Origin: Reclinomonas americana ATCC 50394
Lineage: Eukaryota; Jakobida; Jakobea; Jakobida
Direction: 5' to 3'
Assembly: GCA_048213135.1 (NCBI GenBank)
Contig: PS015202.1
Coordinates: 109,378 to 173,377 of the forward strand
Length of the DNA stretch: 64,000 nucleotides
Shown here one piece after another: positions 1 through 10,571 of this stretch. Position 1 is the stretch's first letter. The number at the start of each line of letters is the position of its first letter. The notes under the pieces were generated by a model, which worked only from the letters and a program-made list of their open reading frames with translations, did not search any database and was not told where the DNA came from. Position numbers and translations under genes: made by a program.

Positions 1-525
1 CGACGAAAGAGCCAGGGGAGAAACAAGAACAAGGCAACGAAGAGAAGCACGCAAAGGAGGAGGAGCAGAGCAAGAACTCAGAGGAGGATGAGGAGACCAA
101 AAATGATCGCATGATGCATGCACGCTTGATCGATAAAGCCTCATTTCGACCGATGCGGATTACCTCTCGCTCCAATCTAAAGTTCTCCACCTCCAGCCGA
201 TTGATGCGCTGCGCCTGGAACGCCATCTCCTCGCGCACCGCCGGCGGCACCGACGAGTCGTCAATCGAGGCCGCCTGAGAGCCTCCCAAACGTCGCAGCT
301 CGGCCAGCTCTGCGCCCGGGTTGATGTGATGCCGCTCAATCAGCTCCCACAAGTGATCGGTCTCCTCGCGCAGACGAGAGTTGTGCGCGAGGAGCTCATA
401 GTTCTGCGTGTGAGTATGTGTGAGGAAAAACCGCACTCTGTGTGTGTGTGTGCGTGTGTGGTTACCTCGGCGAGCACCGACTCTAGTCGTTGTGTGTTGC
501 GGGGAGAGGGTGAGGGCGATGTCAT
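1..525 (-). CDS. Coiled-coil protein, N-terminal part (runs off left edge)
   Basis: Minus-strand gene whose start codon is at 525-523 and which continues past base 1. Exon 1 (525-466) encodes a short Ser/Pro-rich start and then QRLESVLAE. An intron with gtaacc...cacacgcag borders follows (465-404). Exon 2 (403-164) encodes a strongly heptad-like stretch (NYELLAHNSRLREETDHL, then MAFQAQRINRLEVENFRLER). Exon 2 ends at a gtaatc donor, and 1-163 is pyrimidine-rich on the minus strand and looks intronic. The composition suggests a cytoskeletal or scaffold coiled coil, but no family is recognised. It is divergent from the CAP-Gly gene that starts at 1319. Confidence 0.6.
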
Positions 526-1318
526 GACGGAGAGGAGAGAAGAGAGTGAGTGAGAGGCGCCAAGCGGAAATTTCACCAGGAATGGCTTTCTTTGGCGTGA
601 GACCATCGGAGGTCGCAAGTGCTCGCCGTGTAGACATGCATGTGATACTACGTGCGTAGTTGCGATGGAGCTCGAGGAACGTCGAATTCCACATCTCGCT
701 GCGAACTGCGCATGCACAGCTGATCATGATCGATATATATCAGGATCGCGCTGCGACATCGCGATCGATATACTGTCATGCCTGCGAAGTTTCAAAGGCA
801 ACCTTGATGCACCAAAGTGCGACTTATGAGAGATCCTAGATATCGACGACGTTGATTGTCCACATTATTGATTGTGACAGACTCAAAGGTGAAGAGAGAA
901 ATGCATGTCGGCCTCCGTTACACACTGCCACTTCTTCCTTGTTGTTCATCATCGTGCCACACTCTCCTCTCCTCCATCCTCCCACCTCTCCATCTGACTT
1001 GGCGTGTTGTGTGTTCGCGCCATCACCGAAAGACACACACACACACACAAAAGACACACACCACCCACTCGTACTCTCTCTCTCCCCTGATGCACTCGCT
1101 CACCACTGTGCTCGTCTGTGTGCAGCACCGGCGTGGCGCGATCATCAAGAAGGGGGCGCACACGGGCAAGGCGGGCGCGCGCATTTTCGTTTTTCTAGCG
1201 ACGCACGCACGCACGCGCGAGGGAGAGCGGCACGCACACTCACTCACACACATCGGCTCTCATCGCACCCTCTCTCTGTCTCTGAGACGCACACCACTGC
1301 GATCACGACACTGGCGTC
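526..1318. promoter_or_regulatory. Divergent intergenic region
   Basis: About 790 bases between a minus-strand gene starting at 525 and a plus-strand gene starting at 1319. It holds AT-rich palindromic stretches around 722-780 (clustered gatcgatatat and tcgcgatcgatat motifs), then CA/CT-rich sequence from about 1030 to 1300. No supported coding exon is seen. It presumably carries both promoters, but no specific element can be assigned. Confidence 0.4.
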
Positions 1319-2255
1319 ATGACGACAGAGGTGGAGGAGTTGAGATCCGAGGTATGTGTGTAAGGAGGAGAGAGAGCGCGCGCGCCGTTGAGACATCAAA
1401 TCTGCTCAATCACTCACTTCATGTGCGCCTCTCTCTCATCTCAAGAATGCGCTGCTGCGATCGGAGAACAAGGAGCTGCGACTGGAGCTGGAGCAGCTAA
1501 AGGGGCGGTATGCGTGGGCAGAAGGCGAAGCGCAGACGCTGTTGGATGAGGAGCGCGCCAACTCGGCCGCGCTGCATCACAAACTGCAGCAACTGGAGAC
1601 CTCGCTGCAGGAGGAGCGCAAGCGCAATCGTGAGCTGTTCAGGGAGACGGAGAAGTTGAGAAAGACGATGGCTGAGTCGGCGGCGGCGGCAGCGGCGGCG
1701 GCGGCGGCGGCTGCTGCTGCTGCTCCACCTCCTCCTCAAGCACCGCCACCTCCTCCTTCTCAAGCAGCGCAGGGACCAGTGTCGATCTCGCAGCCTGTGT
1801 CGGTGCCGGCACTCAACTCGCCGCGCACGCTGGCGAATGGCTCGTCTCCTGCGCGGCGGCCGGGACCGCAGCAGGGTTCGGCGGCGGCGGCGGCCTCAGT
1901 CATCCCCACGATTCAGTCGTCGTCTTCAGTGTCGTCGTTGGATTCGCCGGGAAGGACGCGTGGCGCGGCCGGCACGTCGGCGTTTGCGGTGCCCACTGGA
2001 TCAGTGGCGACGAACGCCACTGTGATTGCGTATCAGCGCAAGCCTGCCGTTGGCTACATTGGCGCCAACACGCAGGCCACGCTGCCGTCCAGACAGATCG
2101 TCACCACGGCGCTCAACAAATCCTCCCTGTCGTCGCAACAGCAAGCGTCGTCGCCGGGCCAGCAGTCGCTGTCCAAGCGGCCGGCGCCCACCAGCAGCGG
2201 CAATACCTCACAACAACAGCAGCAGCAGCAGCAACTGCTTTTGCAGCAGCAACAA

Positions 2256-2306
<51 letters not shown>

Positions 2307-4329
2307 GCGCAGCAAGTGCAAATGCAAGTGCCGGTGAAACTGGCCGACACGCCGGAGCAGATTTCGCTGCCGAAAACCGCACTTTCGCCACTGCCGCAGC
2401 GACCGCGCAGCAGCGCGTCTCGCGCATCCGAGGGACCGCGAGCACTGGCGGATTCACCGCTGCGGTTGCGTGTGGCGGCGGTGGCGCTGTCACCGCGGCT
2501 GGGCACTCCGTCGGACCCCTCGTCGCCCATGCTGGACGATGCGGCGTCGGCGAATTCGGCATTCAAGGCTGTGCTGTCACCCCGGAATGTGCAATTACTC
2601 TCCGCGTTTGGGTCGCCCCGACCGTTTGATCCGACTGCCGCATCTCCATTCAAGGAGTTGCCAATGGGCGACGGAAGCAGCACGGCGGCGTCCTCGCAGC
2701 AGCACTCCTTCCTGTACACACCATCGTCTGTGGCTTCGACCGCCAGCCATTCTTCTCGTCGCCTCTCCTCGGAAATCGTGAATCACAACAGCGTCGGCGC
2801 AAGTGGCAGCACCATCAAGGTGAAGTTTTCTCTTTCCGTGCCTGTGTTTTTTTGGGGGAGTGTATTTCTGTTGCTGATGTTACTGTGCGTGACACACAGG
2901 TGCCACCGCTGTTCGTACCGGGAACCGGCGGCTCACTTGCTGGCGGCAACAACATTCCGTCGGCACTCCAGCGCGATGACCATCAGTTGCCGGTGTGTGT
3001 CCATACCTGGGTGTGTATGTGTGCTATATGTGTATCTCTACAAGGTTGCACTCACTGACCGCCCCACCTCGTTTGTGTTACCCAGGCCAAGCGAACACTG
3101 TCGCCACCGAATCGGTCGAGCGGCTCCTCGGCCCACCCCATTGTGCCGCCACTGTTGTCGTTGCGCCAAGTCAGCGCCAACAACTCGCTCCTCAACAGCA
3201 GCACGTTGACGGAGGACAGAGACAACGACCACTCGCTCGGCAACTCGCAGATCCACACCGGCTCCGATGAGTACGAGGATGCGTCGCCGAGGAGAAAACA
3301 GCGGACACCGCGCTCGCGGCCGAGCTCATCGCAGGTCACACCACGGGAGCGCAAGGCACTGACGCCACGTGAACGGAGCTCACGAATGGTCGGTCGCTCC
3401 AAAGTACGCGGTGGCGCCGGCGCCAACGATGCGATTGGACTGGAGATCGGTGATCGCGTCACGGCCACAGCCGACGCACGTCCGGGCACCATCCGTTTCA
3501 TGGGCTACACCAAGTTCTCGGAGGGCTTTTGGATTGGCATTGAGCTCGACGAGCCCTGTTGCGTCACTTTTTACTTTTCCCCCTGTGCTGGTGTGTGATT
3601 TTATGTCTCTCACCGCCGACACACGCCCGGAGCAGTTGGCAAGAACGACGGCAAGGTCAGCAACACGCGCTATTTTTCGTGCCCGCCAATGTGCGGAGTG
3701 TTTGCACGTCCGTCGGCCGTCATTCTCTTGCGGAGAGAGTCGGTATGTGCTCGTTTGTTGTTGATTTTATTGGTTCGCAAGTACTGCCTCTTACGTGCAT
3801 CTCTTTCAGGTGAGCGATCGCGGCGCAAGTCCTAACCGAGCTGCGGCAGCACAAAGGTGTGCACTGTTGTTGTTTTTCCTTTGCTGTCTGTGCGGTACAA
3901 CTTTCTCATTCGTGTGTGACGCAGACGCCCGAACAAGAGCCCCGGCAGATCTATCGCTGGCAATCCTGCTGTTGGAAGCAGCACACTCGAGAGTCCACGG
4001 TACGCGGTCACAGAAACGCGCAGCATCATACTGCCCACCTCTTCGTCTCATTTGTGGTGCATGGCAGACTGCCCCGACTTTCCACCGAGAGACTAGTGTC
4101 GTACAGCAGTCCGCGGAGGGCGCCACACGAGCCACTGTCGGCTCGTGACGCGCCAACTGGTATTCCGTCACCGCGACGATTGGCACCCACGGCTCCGGCC
4201 ACCACGCGACCGAGTGGCACTAGCGGCTCGTCGACAGTGGGCGCCACGGTCAGGAGACCTAGCGGGGCAGGCGGCGGCTCGATAACACCGCGAGAGCGAT
4301 CGCTTGTTCGTGCGGGAATCAAGCGTTGA
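1319..4329 (+). CDS. CAP-Gly domain protein with N-terminal coiled coil and polyQ tract
   Basis: Likely microtubule-binding protein. Exon 1 (1319-1351) encodes MTTEVEELRSE. Exon 2 (1446-2819) begins with a coiled coil (ENKELRLELEQLKG), then a poly-Ala run, a Ser/Pro-rich region and a long Gln tract (about 2212-2310). After introns at 2820-2899 and near 2994-3085, a Ser/Arg-rich linker leads to one CAP-Gly domain: IGDRVTATADARPGTIRFMG, then KFSEGFWIGIELDEP, then GKNDGK and RYFSC. The domain is split by a gttgcg-type intron (3558-3635). The tail is basic, Ser/Pro/Thr-rich and ends at TGA 4327-4329. The GKNDG core that contacts EB/tubulin C-termini is intact. CLIP- or dynactin-like roles are family inference. 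The gene is tail-to-tail with another CAP-Gly gene. Confidence 0.8.
2212..2313 (+). repeat. CAG/CAA polyglutamine tract
   Basis: About 30 mixed CAG/CAA codons, interrupted by a short Leu stretch, in exon 2 of the CAP-Gly gene. The open frame is kept, so it is translated as polyGln. Confidence 0.9.
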
Positions 4330-4686
4330 TGGCATGTGTGTGTGAAAGAGAGAGAGAGAGAGCATTCCTGTGGGTGTGTGTGATTAGGAGGAGATATCAC
4401 GGAGCGCCAAAATTGTACGGACCCTTGTCTTTTTTTGTGATACATTAGACTCACACAAAATAGGTTGTTAACCACACCACTTCTGCACACATGAGTTAAA
4501 AAAAGAGAGTGGGATACCACACGTCGTGAGCAAGAGATAGAGAAAGGAAGTTGATCATCATGCACACGCCGGGCGGTCATCTCGGCTCGTCCTACCGACC
4601 GACCGCACCCCGTGTAGGCCGCCTCACCACTCTGTGTGTGCGGCACGGCGACAAGTAAGCATAATCTCGTCCACCCAACAATAATT

Positions 4687-7600
4687 TCAGCACGGCATTG
4701 CACGCAACGGTGGTGGGTTGGTGCCCGTGGTGCCTGCGGCGGTTGCCGAGCGCTGTCCAATACGTCTCCTGCAGATATGCACAGCTTAGCAAAGGCTACG
4801 CACTGCACGCCAGTGCACATAAGGAAACGCACCGTGGGCTCTCGGCTTGTCCGCGCGCCACCATGGCCACGTTGACAGGCGATCGTCTCTTGTCGTGCAG
4901 CTGTGACAGTGCCGCTGGTACTGGCGCCACAAACTCCGGCGATTCTCGAGTGTTACTGGAGGAACGCAGTGGACTGCGTGTGGCTGGCCGTTGTGCACGT
5001 CTGCAAGCACACACACACACCATATGAGACAGGAGAATGGCGGCGACAAGCCCTCCACACGGCACGTACCGAGGACTGGTAAGTGCCTCCACATCACGCG
5101 GCTGGTATTGATGGACTCGCGACGAGTGCGGCGGTGAGTTTCCACGCGGATTGCTCGACGGTCGCGGCGATCCCACCGGGCTGGTGGTGTCGCTGTATGA
5201 AGAGAGATGTGCGTCGTCAGCACAAAATGTAAACGGTGGTGCTTTTGTGCCTCTCTCACAAACACACCGAGGATTGCGCCGACTGGGGACGGCAGACGAG
5301 GAGCGTCGTGGTGGCGAGCTCTCACGGCGGCCGTTGCCGCTCGAGGATCCCGAGGCCGCCGCAACTGCACCCTCATCCGGCTGATCCCAGTACGGAATGA
5401 CGCCCGACGGGCGGGCAAACACGCCGTGGAACATTTGGCACGTAAAGTAGCGCACGCCCTTGACTTTGCCGTCGTTCTTGCCATACGGTTTGTCGAGCTC
5501 AATGCCCACCCACAGACCGTCGGCAAACTTGGTCGGCCCAACGTAGCGAATCGTTCCCAGCAAGAACTCTTGCGTCACTGTCACACGATCGCCGACTTCG
5601 AAATGGTGCACGCGGCTCGGATCGCTCATTGGCTGCACAGAACAAATCAGTACGCAGCGCGACAAGACAACGGCAACTGTGCATGATCGCAACGTCAATG
5701 CCTTCCGGAGTGCTGTTCCTCGATGAGCGGCCATCGGATGTGGTCGATCCCGGGCGGCTGCCACGGCGCGGTGGCGACATGCGACCGCCCGGACCGCCCG
5801 GACCTGGTGACTGCTGCCGAGTAGGACCACGGGCCGACTGTGGTACCATCACACCCGACGCCAGTGTCGAATCGGAGCGGGAACCGAAACTGCCACGCAG
5901 TGTCGAGGTCTCCGATCGCGTCGACCGGTTGGTCAACAAACCACCCTCGTCTTCGGCAATCCCGTCGTGCCCAACACCACCTCCGTACTCGGCCGACAGC
6001 ACCGTGTCGTGCACTGGAATGACATGCGGCCGGCCAGGAATGCGCTGGAACGGGTGGTACTTGATCGGATTCGAGTAGGCACCAGAGGTTTCGTGCACGA
6101 CGCGCTCGACACGCTCCAGTGAAGTCAGCTCGTGCTTGATTTCGAATCGCNNNNNNNNNNNNNNNNNNNNNNNNNNNNNNNNNNNNNNNNNNNNNNNNNN
6201 NNNNNNNNNNNNNNNNNNNNNNNNNNNNNNNNNNNNNNNNNNNNNNNNNNNNNNNNNNNNNNNNNNNNNNNNNNNNNNNNNNNNNNNNNNNNNNNNNNNN
6301 NNNNNNNNNNNNNNNNNNNNNNNNNNNNNNNNNNNNNNNNNNNNNNNNNNNNNNNNNNNNNNNNNNNNNNNNNNNNNNNNNNNNNNNNNNNNNNNNNNNN
6401 NNNNNNNNNNNNNNNNNNNNNNNNNNNNNNNNNNNNNNNNNNNNNNNNNNNNNNNNNNNNNNNNNNNNNNNNNNNNNNNNNNNNNNNNNNNNNNNNNNNN
6501 NNNNNNNNNNNNNNNNNNNNNNNNNNNNNNNNNNNNNNNNNNNNNNNNNNNNNNNNNNNNNNNNNNNNNNNNGGTCCCTGGTGCATGGCTGTCGGCGGAT
6601 GGCGCTCGTAGCCGTCAGCCGCCGTGTCGACACTGTTGAGCACGTCCAGCGGCTCCACCGGCTCGGGGCGCGGCTCACGAGACGGCGACCGGCTCGCTCG
6701 TCGGTCGGTGGACGACGATCGCTGGTGCACCGCTGGCTTCGTGTTCAGCGTCGGCAGTGGCCGCTGCTGCTGCGTGGGCGACGACGAGTGCTGCAACCGC
6801 GGCGATATCGCCGGCTGGAAGGCCGACGCTCCGCCAACGTCGTCGCGAGGGCTCACTGGCGATGTTGTGTCGCGCGGTGACAAGCCAATGAGACGTGGCG
6901 ACTGCGGTCCAAGCGGCGGCTGGAACGACGGCATCGAAGACTCGTTGGCGGCAGGGCGCATCGGTCGCGGTGAAATGGCGTTCTTGGGCACCGTCGACAG
7001 ATCGAGCGGCAAAATGACAGCTGGGTTGCGTGACAGCGTGTCAGGCACACCGGGAGTGTTTTCAGATGGCGGTGGCCACCGTCCGGCGTTGCCTCCATTC
7101 GGCACATTCAACAGCGGCACATTGACACGCGTGGGCGAAGGCCGATTGTTGCCGGCTCCAATCGCGTCCAGTTGAGCCTTGAGCTCTGCATTGCGCTTCT
7201 TCAAGTCTGTGTTCTTGCGCTCCTCCTGTATACTCCGTCGTGTGAGATACACCATTATGTGCGCGACAGCAGCAGCAGCAACGCAACCTCCCGCAAGGAG
7301 TTCTCCAACTGCTGAACGAGCTGATTGCTGGCTGCANNNNNNNNNNNNNNNNNNNNNNNNNNNNNNNNNNNNNNNNNNNNNNNNNNNNNNNNTTCAGCTG
7401 CTCCTGGCTCTTGCGCGACTCGGCGTGCCTCTTGGCCTGGTTCTGCGCACGCACAACCTCATCCTGTGCTGTGCGCAACTCGGCTCGGAGATCCCAAATC
7501 TCATCGTGCAGATTAGACAGGCTGTCCGCATTCGGCAGACTGCTGGTGGCCGAGCGTCGCAGTGCGTCATTGGTGCGCTCCACTTCCTCGCGCTTCATGC

Positions 7601-9280
7601 GCAGGTGCGCCACTTGGCCCTCCAGTTCGGCTATGCGGTCGGCAGCGGCGGCTGCGGCCGCCACGTCGGCTCTAAACGCGGCATTGCCACCAGCGTGCGA
7701 ACCGATGGTGGGCGACGGGCCAGAGCGCGGAGTGAGGCCAGCTGCTTGGCGTGAGACCTCCTCCAGTCGCTTGCGCATCTCCGACAAGCGGCGGGAGAGC
7801 GACTCGTTCTGCTCCGTCAGCTGCGCATCAACGAAAGAAAACAAAACGGGGCGTGAGACACATTCATTTGTGGCGCGTCACACTGCGGAGCACACGCACC
7901 TCAATGTTCACCCGCTGCAGCTGCTGGACCACTGCACTGGCGTCGCTGTCCACCGACAGCGCGTGCAACTGTCGCGTCTCTTGCACGAGGCGCAGCAGTC
8001 GCTCATTCTCCTCCTGCAAGCGGTGCGCCTCACTGCCGGGTGGACCAACGTCGCCACTGCCGGAGCGACCGACTTGACCGCGCAGACGATCAATCTCCTC
8101 CTGACAGCGCAACAGTTCCATGCGCAGTTCCTGGTTCTGCAACGAATGGAAGAGGGGGANNNNNNNNNNNNNNNNNNNNNNNNNNNNNNNNNNNNNNNNN
8201 NNNNNNNNNNNNNNNNNNNNNNNNNNNNNNNNNNNNNNNNNNNNNNNNNNNNNNNNNNNNNNNNNNNNNNNNNNNNNNNNNNNNNNNNNNNNNNNNNNNN
8301 NNNNNNNNNNNNNNNNNNNNNNNNNNNNNNNNNNNNNNNNNNNNNNNNNNNNNNNNNNNNNNNNNNNNNNNNNNNNNNNNNNNNNNNNNNNNNNNNNNNN
8401 NNNNNNNNNNNNNNNNNNNNNNNNNNNNNNNNNNNNNNNNNNNNNNNNNNNNNNNNNNNNNNNNNNNNNNNNNNNNNNNNNNNNNNNNNNNNNNNNNNNN
8501 NNNNNNNNNNTGAGTGAAAAAAAGAGAAGTGGTCTCGCTTCAACTGCATCCATGATTGACGCAACTGCGCGGCGCAAGTCCTCCGGTGCACCACCAGCAC
8601 CGCCACGAGATTGCTGCAACTGACCGCGCAACTTCTCCAGCTGCGAGTTGATTTCGAGGTTCTTCTGACGCAGCGCCAGCGAGTCCTTGATAACTGCCTC
8701 CATGTCGGCCCCTCGATCCTGCTGCGACTTGTTGCGTTGCAGCGCCGCGTCCAGCTCGAGTGACAATTGCTGGTTCTCGGCCTGCAGCTGCGAGGCCTGA
8801 TCGCGCAACACATGACCGTCGTTTTGCGCCAACTCCAGTTCGTGCTCCAGCTTCTCGCAATGCCCCTCCAGACGCCGCAAGTTCTTGTCGTAGTTGGTGC
8901 ACTGTTTCTTGACCTCCATCAGCTCCGTACGAAGGGCCTCCACCTCCCGCTCGCGCAGTGCCGCCGAGTCCTGCAGCACCTGAAACTCGGACTTGGTGCG
9001 CTGGATTTGCGAGGAGAGCGAGGCATTGATGCGTGCCAACTCTGCCTTCTCCCGGGTCGCTCGCTCCAACTGGCTACGCACATCCGCCAAGTGCGCATCC
9101 TCTGCGGCTCCCGGCGGCGGCACAGCAGCCTTGCGATTGAGGAACTCGATCTGACGCTTCGCCTTTTCGCAGTCGTCCTCCAACTGCAAAATCTTGTCGC
9201 GCATCTGCGAAATGTCGGCTGCATGACCAACAACAACGATAAGAGAATGTGAGCAACGCAGTGACTACAAACAAAGAATG

Positions 9281-9327
<47 letters not shown>

Positions 9328-10522
9328 TCGACTGCTCACCGTCATCAGTGTTCTTCTGTTCCCGAGCCGCAAACAACTCGCGTTCCAGCTGACGAATGCG
9401 ATCCGCCTGCTGATCGGGTGGTGCGCGGGTGGCGGTGGAACTGCTCGTTGCCGCGGCCGCACGCAGCTGCTCGACTTGTGTGGCGAGTGCATCGCGCTGC
9501 TGCTTCATGTTCTCCAGCTCCTGCAACGTCTTCTCAAACATCTTCGTCTGCAACACTTGTCCGATGCGCGGATCGTTGCCACCGGCAGGCGTTGGCACAC
9601 CGCCACCGCGAGTGACAGTGTTGGAGACTGAGCCTGCAGGCTCCGCGGCATCCGCAGCCGCCGAAGCACCAGCTGGCCTGGCCTCTGTGTGCGTACATGC
9701 GGCGATGAGATACAGTGTTGCACAGATCGCTGTAATATGCGCGCAGCAAAGCATTCACGCACCTGCGATTCCGGCAACACTGGCCACCACTGCGTCGTTG
9801 AGGAAGGAGCCCTCACCGCAACCGGTGAGAACCACGATTTCCCTGCGGTGCTTCGTGTTGACGAACACGAGGCCGTGAGAGTGTCGCGGGTCCGGCACCG
9901 CGCCCGTCACTTTCGGCCACTCCCACTTGTGCTTCGTCACGTTCAGAATCGCCACCTCGCTGTTGCACTCTTGCGCCTCGTTGGCGCCTCCAAACAGCAT
10001 GAGCTGTGAATCCGAGATGCGCACAATGCGATGCGAGTTGCGCGGTGACGGAGGAATGCCGTCGAGTCGCAGCTCGCTCCACGTCATGGTCTTGAGGTCG
10101 AGGCGGAAAACGTCGTTGAAGTGTGTCTTCAGGTCGGTGCCTCCCACAATGTACAGCGAATCGCCAATCACCGCAGCGTCGTGATTGCCTCGCGGCGCCG
10201 GCGGCTGTCCGATGACTTCAGGCGATCCCCATCTGCACATGCCTGTGCGGAGGAGCCTGTGAGCGCGCAGAGAGAAAAGANNNNNNNNNNNNNNNNNNNN
10301 CACACAGGCACGCACGCATACACACACATAGAGCAACACACAGAGGCACGGAGAGAGGGGATACCGTGTGCACAGAGCGTAACGGCCATGACACGCACTT
10401 TGACGCAAAGACACACAACACAGAACATCGCACAGACAAGAATGCGCAACTGTGCAGACGCCCGCGGCCTGGCGCGGCTCAGGCGGCTCGCCATCAAAGT
10501 CGCGCGTCTCCCACTGCAACAT
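4687..10522 (-). CDS. Kelch repeat / coiled-coil / CAP-Gly fusion protein
   Basis: Large multi-exon gene read right to left. The N-terminus (start ATG 10522-10520, MLQWETRDFDG) carries Kelch blades over about 10235-9765, with VIGDSLYIVGGTDLKTHFND, PPSPRNSHRIV and SQLMLFGGANEAQ. Next is a very long coiled coil (about 9690-7140; for example QRDALATQVEQLRAAA and KLEHELELAQNDG), then a Ser/Pro-rich linker. The C-terminus has a CAP-Gly domain near 5640-5390 (VGDRVTVTQEFLLGTIRYVG, LWVGIELDKPYGKNDGKV, YFTCQMFHGVFARPSGV). The tail ends at TGA 4689-4687. Three N gaps (6151-6572, 7337-7392, 8160-8510) hide part of the coding sequence. The order Kelch then coiled coil resembles yeast polarity factor Tea1, and the CAP-Gly resembles Tip1/CLIP-170. 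A plus-end tracking role is inference. The exact start is uncertain. Confidence 0.8.
6151..6572. other. Assembly gaps (first of eleven N runs)
   Basis: Runs of N lie at 6151-6572, 7337-7392, 8160-8510, 10281-10300, 11484-11503, 43053-43820, 46859-47539, 49741-49970, 54808-55351, 58014-58094 and 63067-63383. Those at 6151, 43053, 46859, 49741 and 63067 certainly or probably remove coding sequence from the Kelch/CAP-Gly, RPS2, LRR/WH2, Lon and phosphatase genes. Confidence 0.99.
9281..9324. repeat. (CA)n dinucleotide microsatellite
   Basis: About 21 uninterrupted CA units within an intron of the Kelch/CAP-Gly gene. Similar shorter CA/TG runs occur in many other introns of the window (for example the TG run near 45444-45479 in MsrB). 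Confidence 0.9.
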
Positions 10523-10571
10523 CGATTTTGTGACAGTGAGTGGCAGGACAAAACAGAAATGCACTCTGGCG

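Noticed and set aside
2054-2719. Cys-rich and Val/Ala-rich minus-strand open frames opposite the polyQ tract
   Set aside because: They are shadows of CAG/CAA repeats read in other frames (poly-Cys, poly-Val) and have no splice context or family match.
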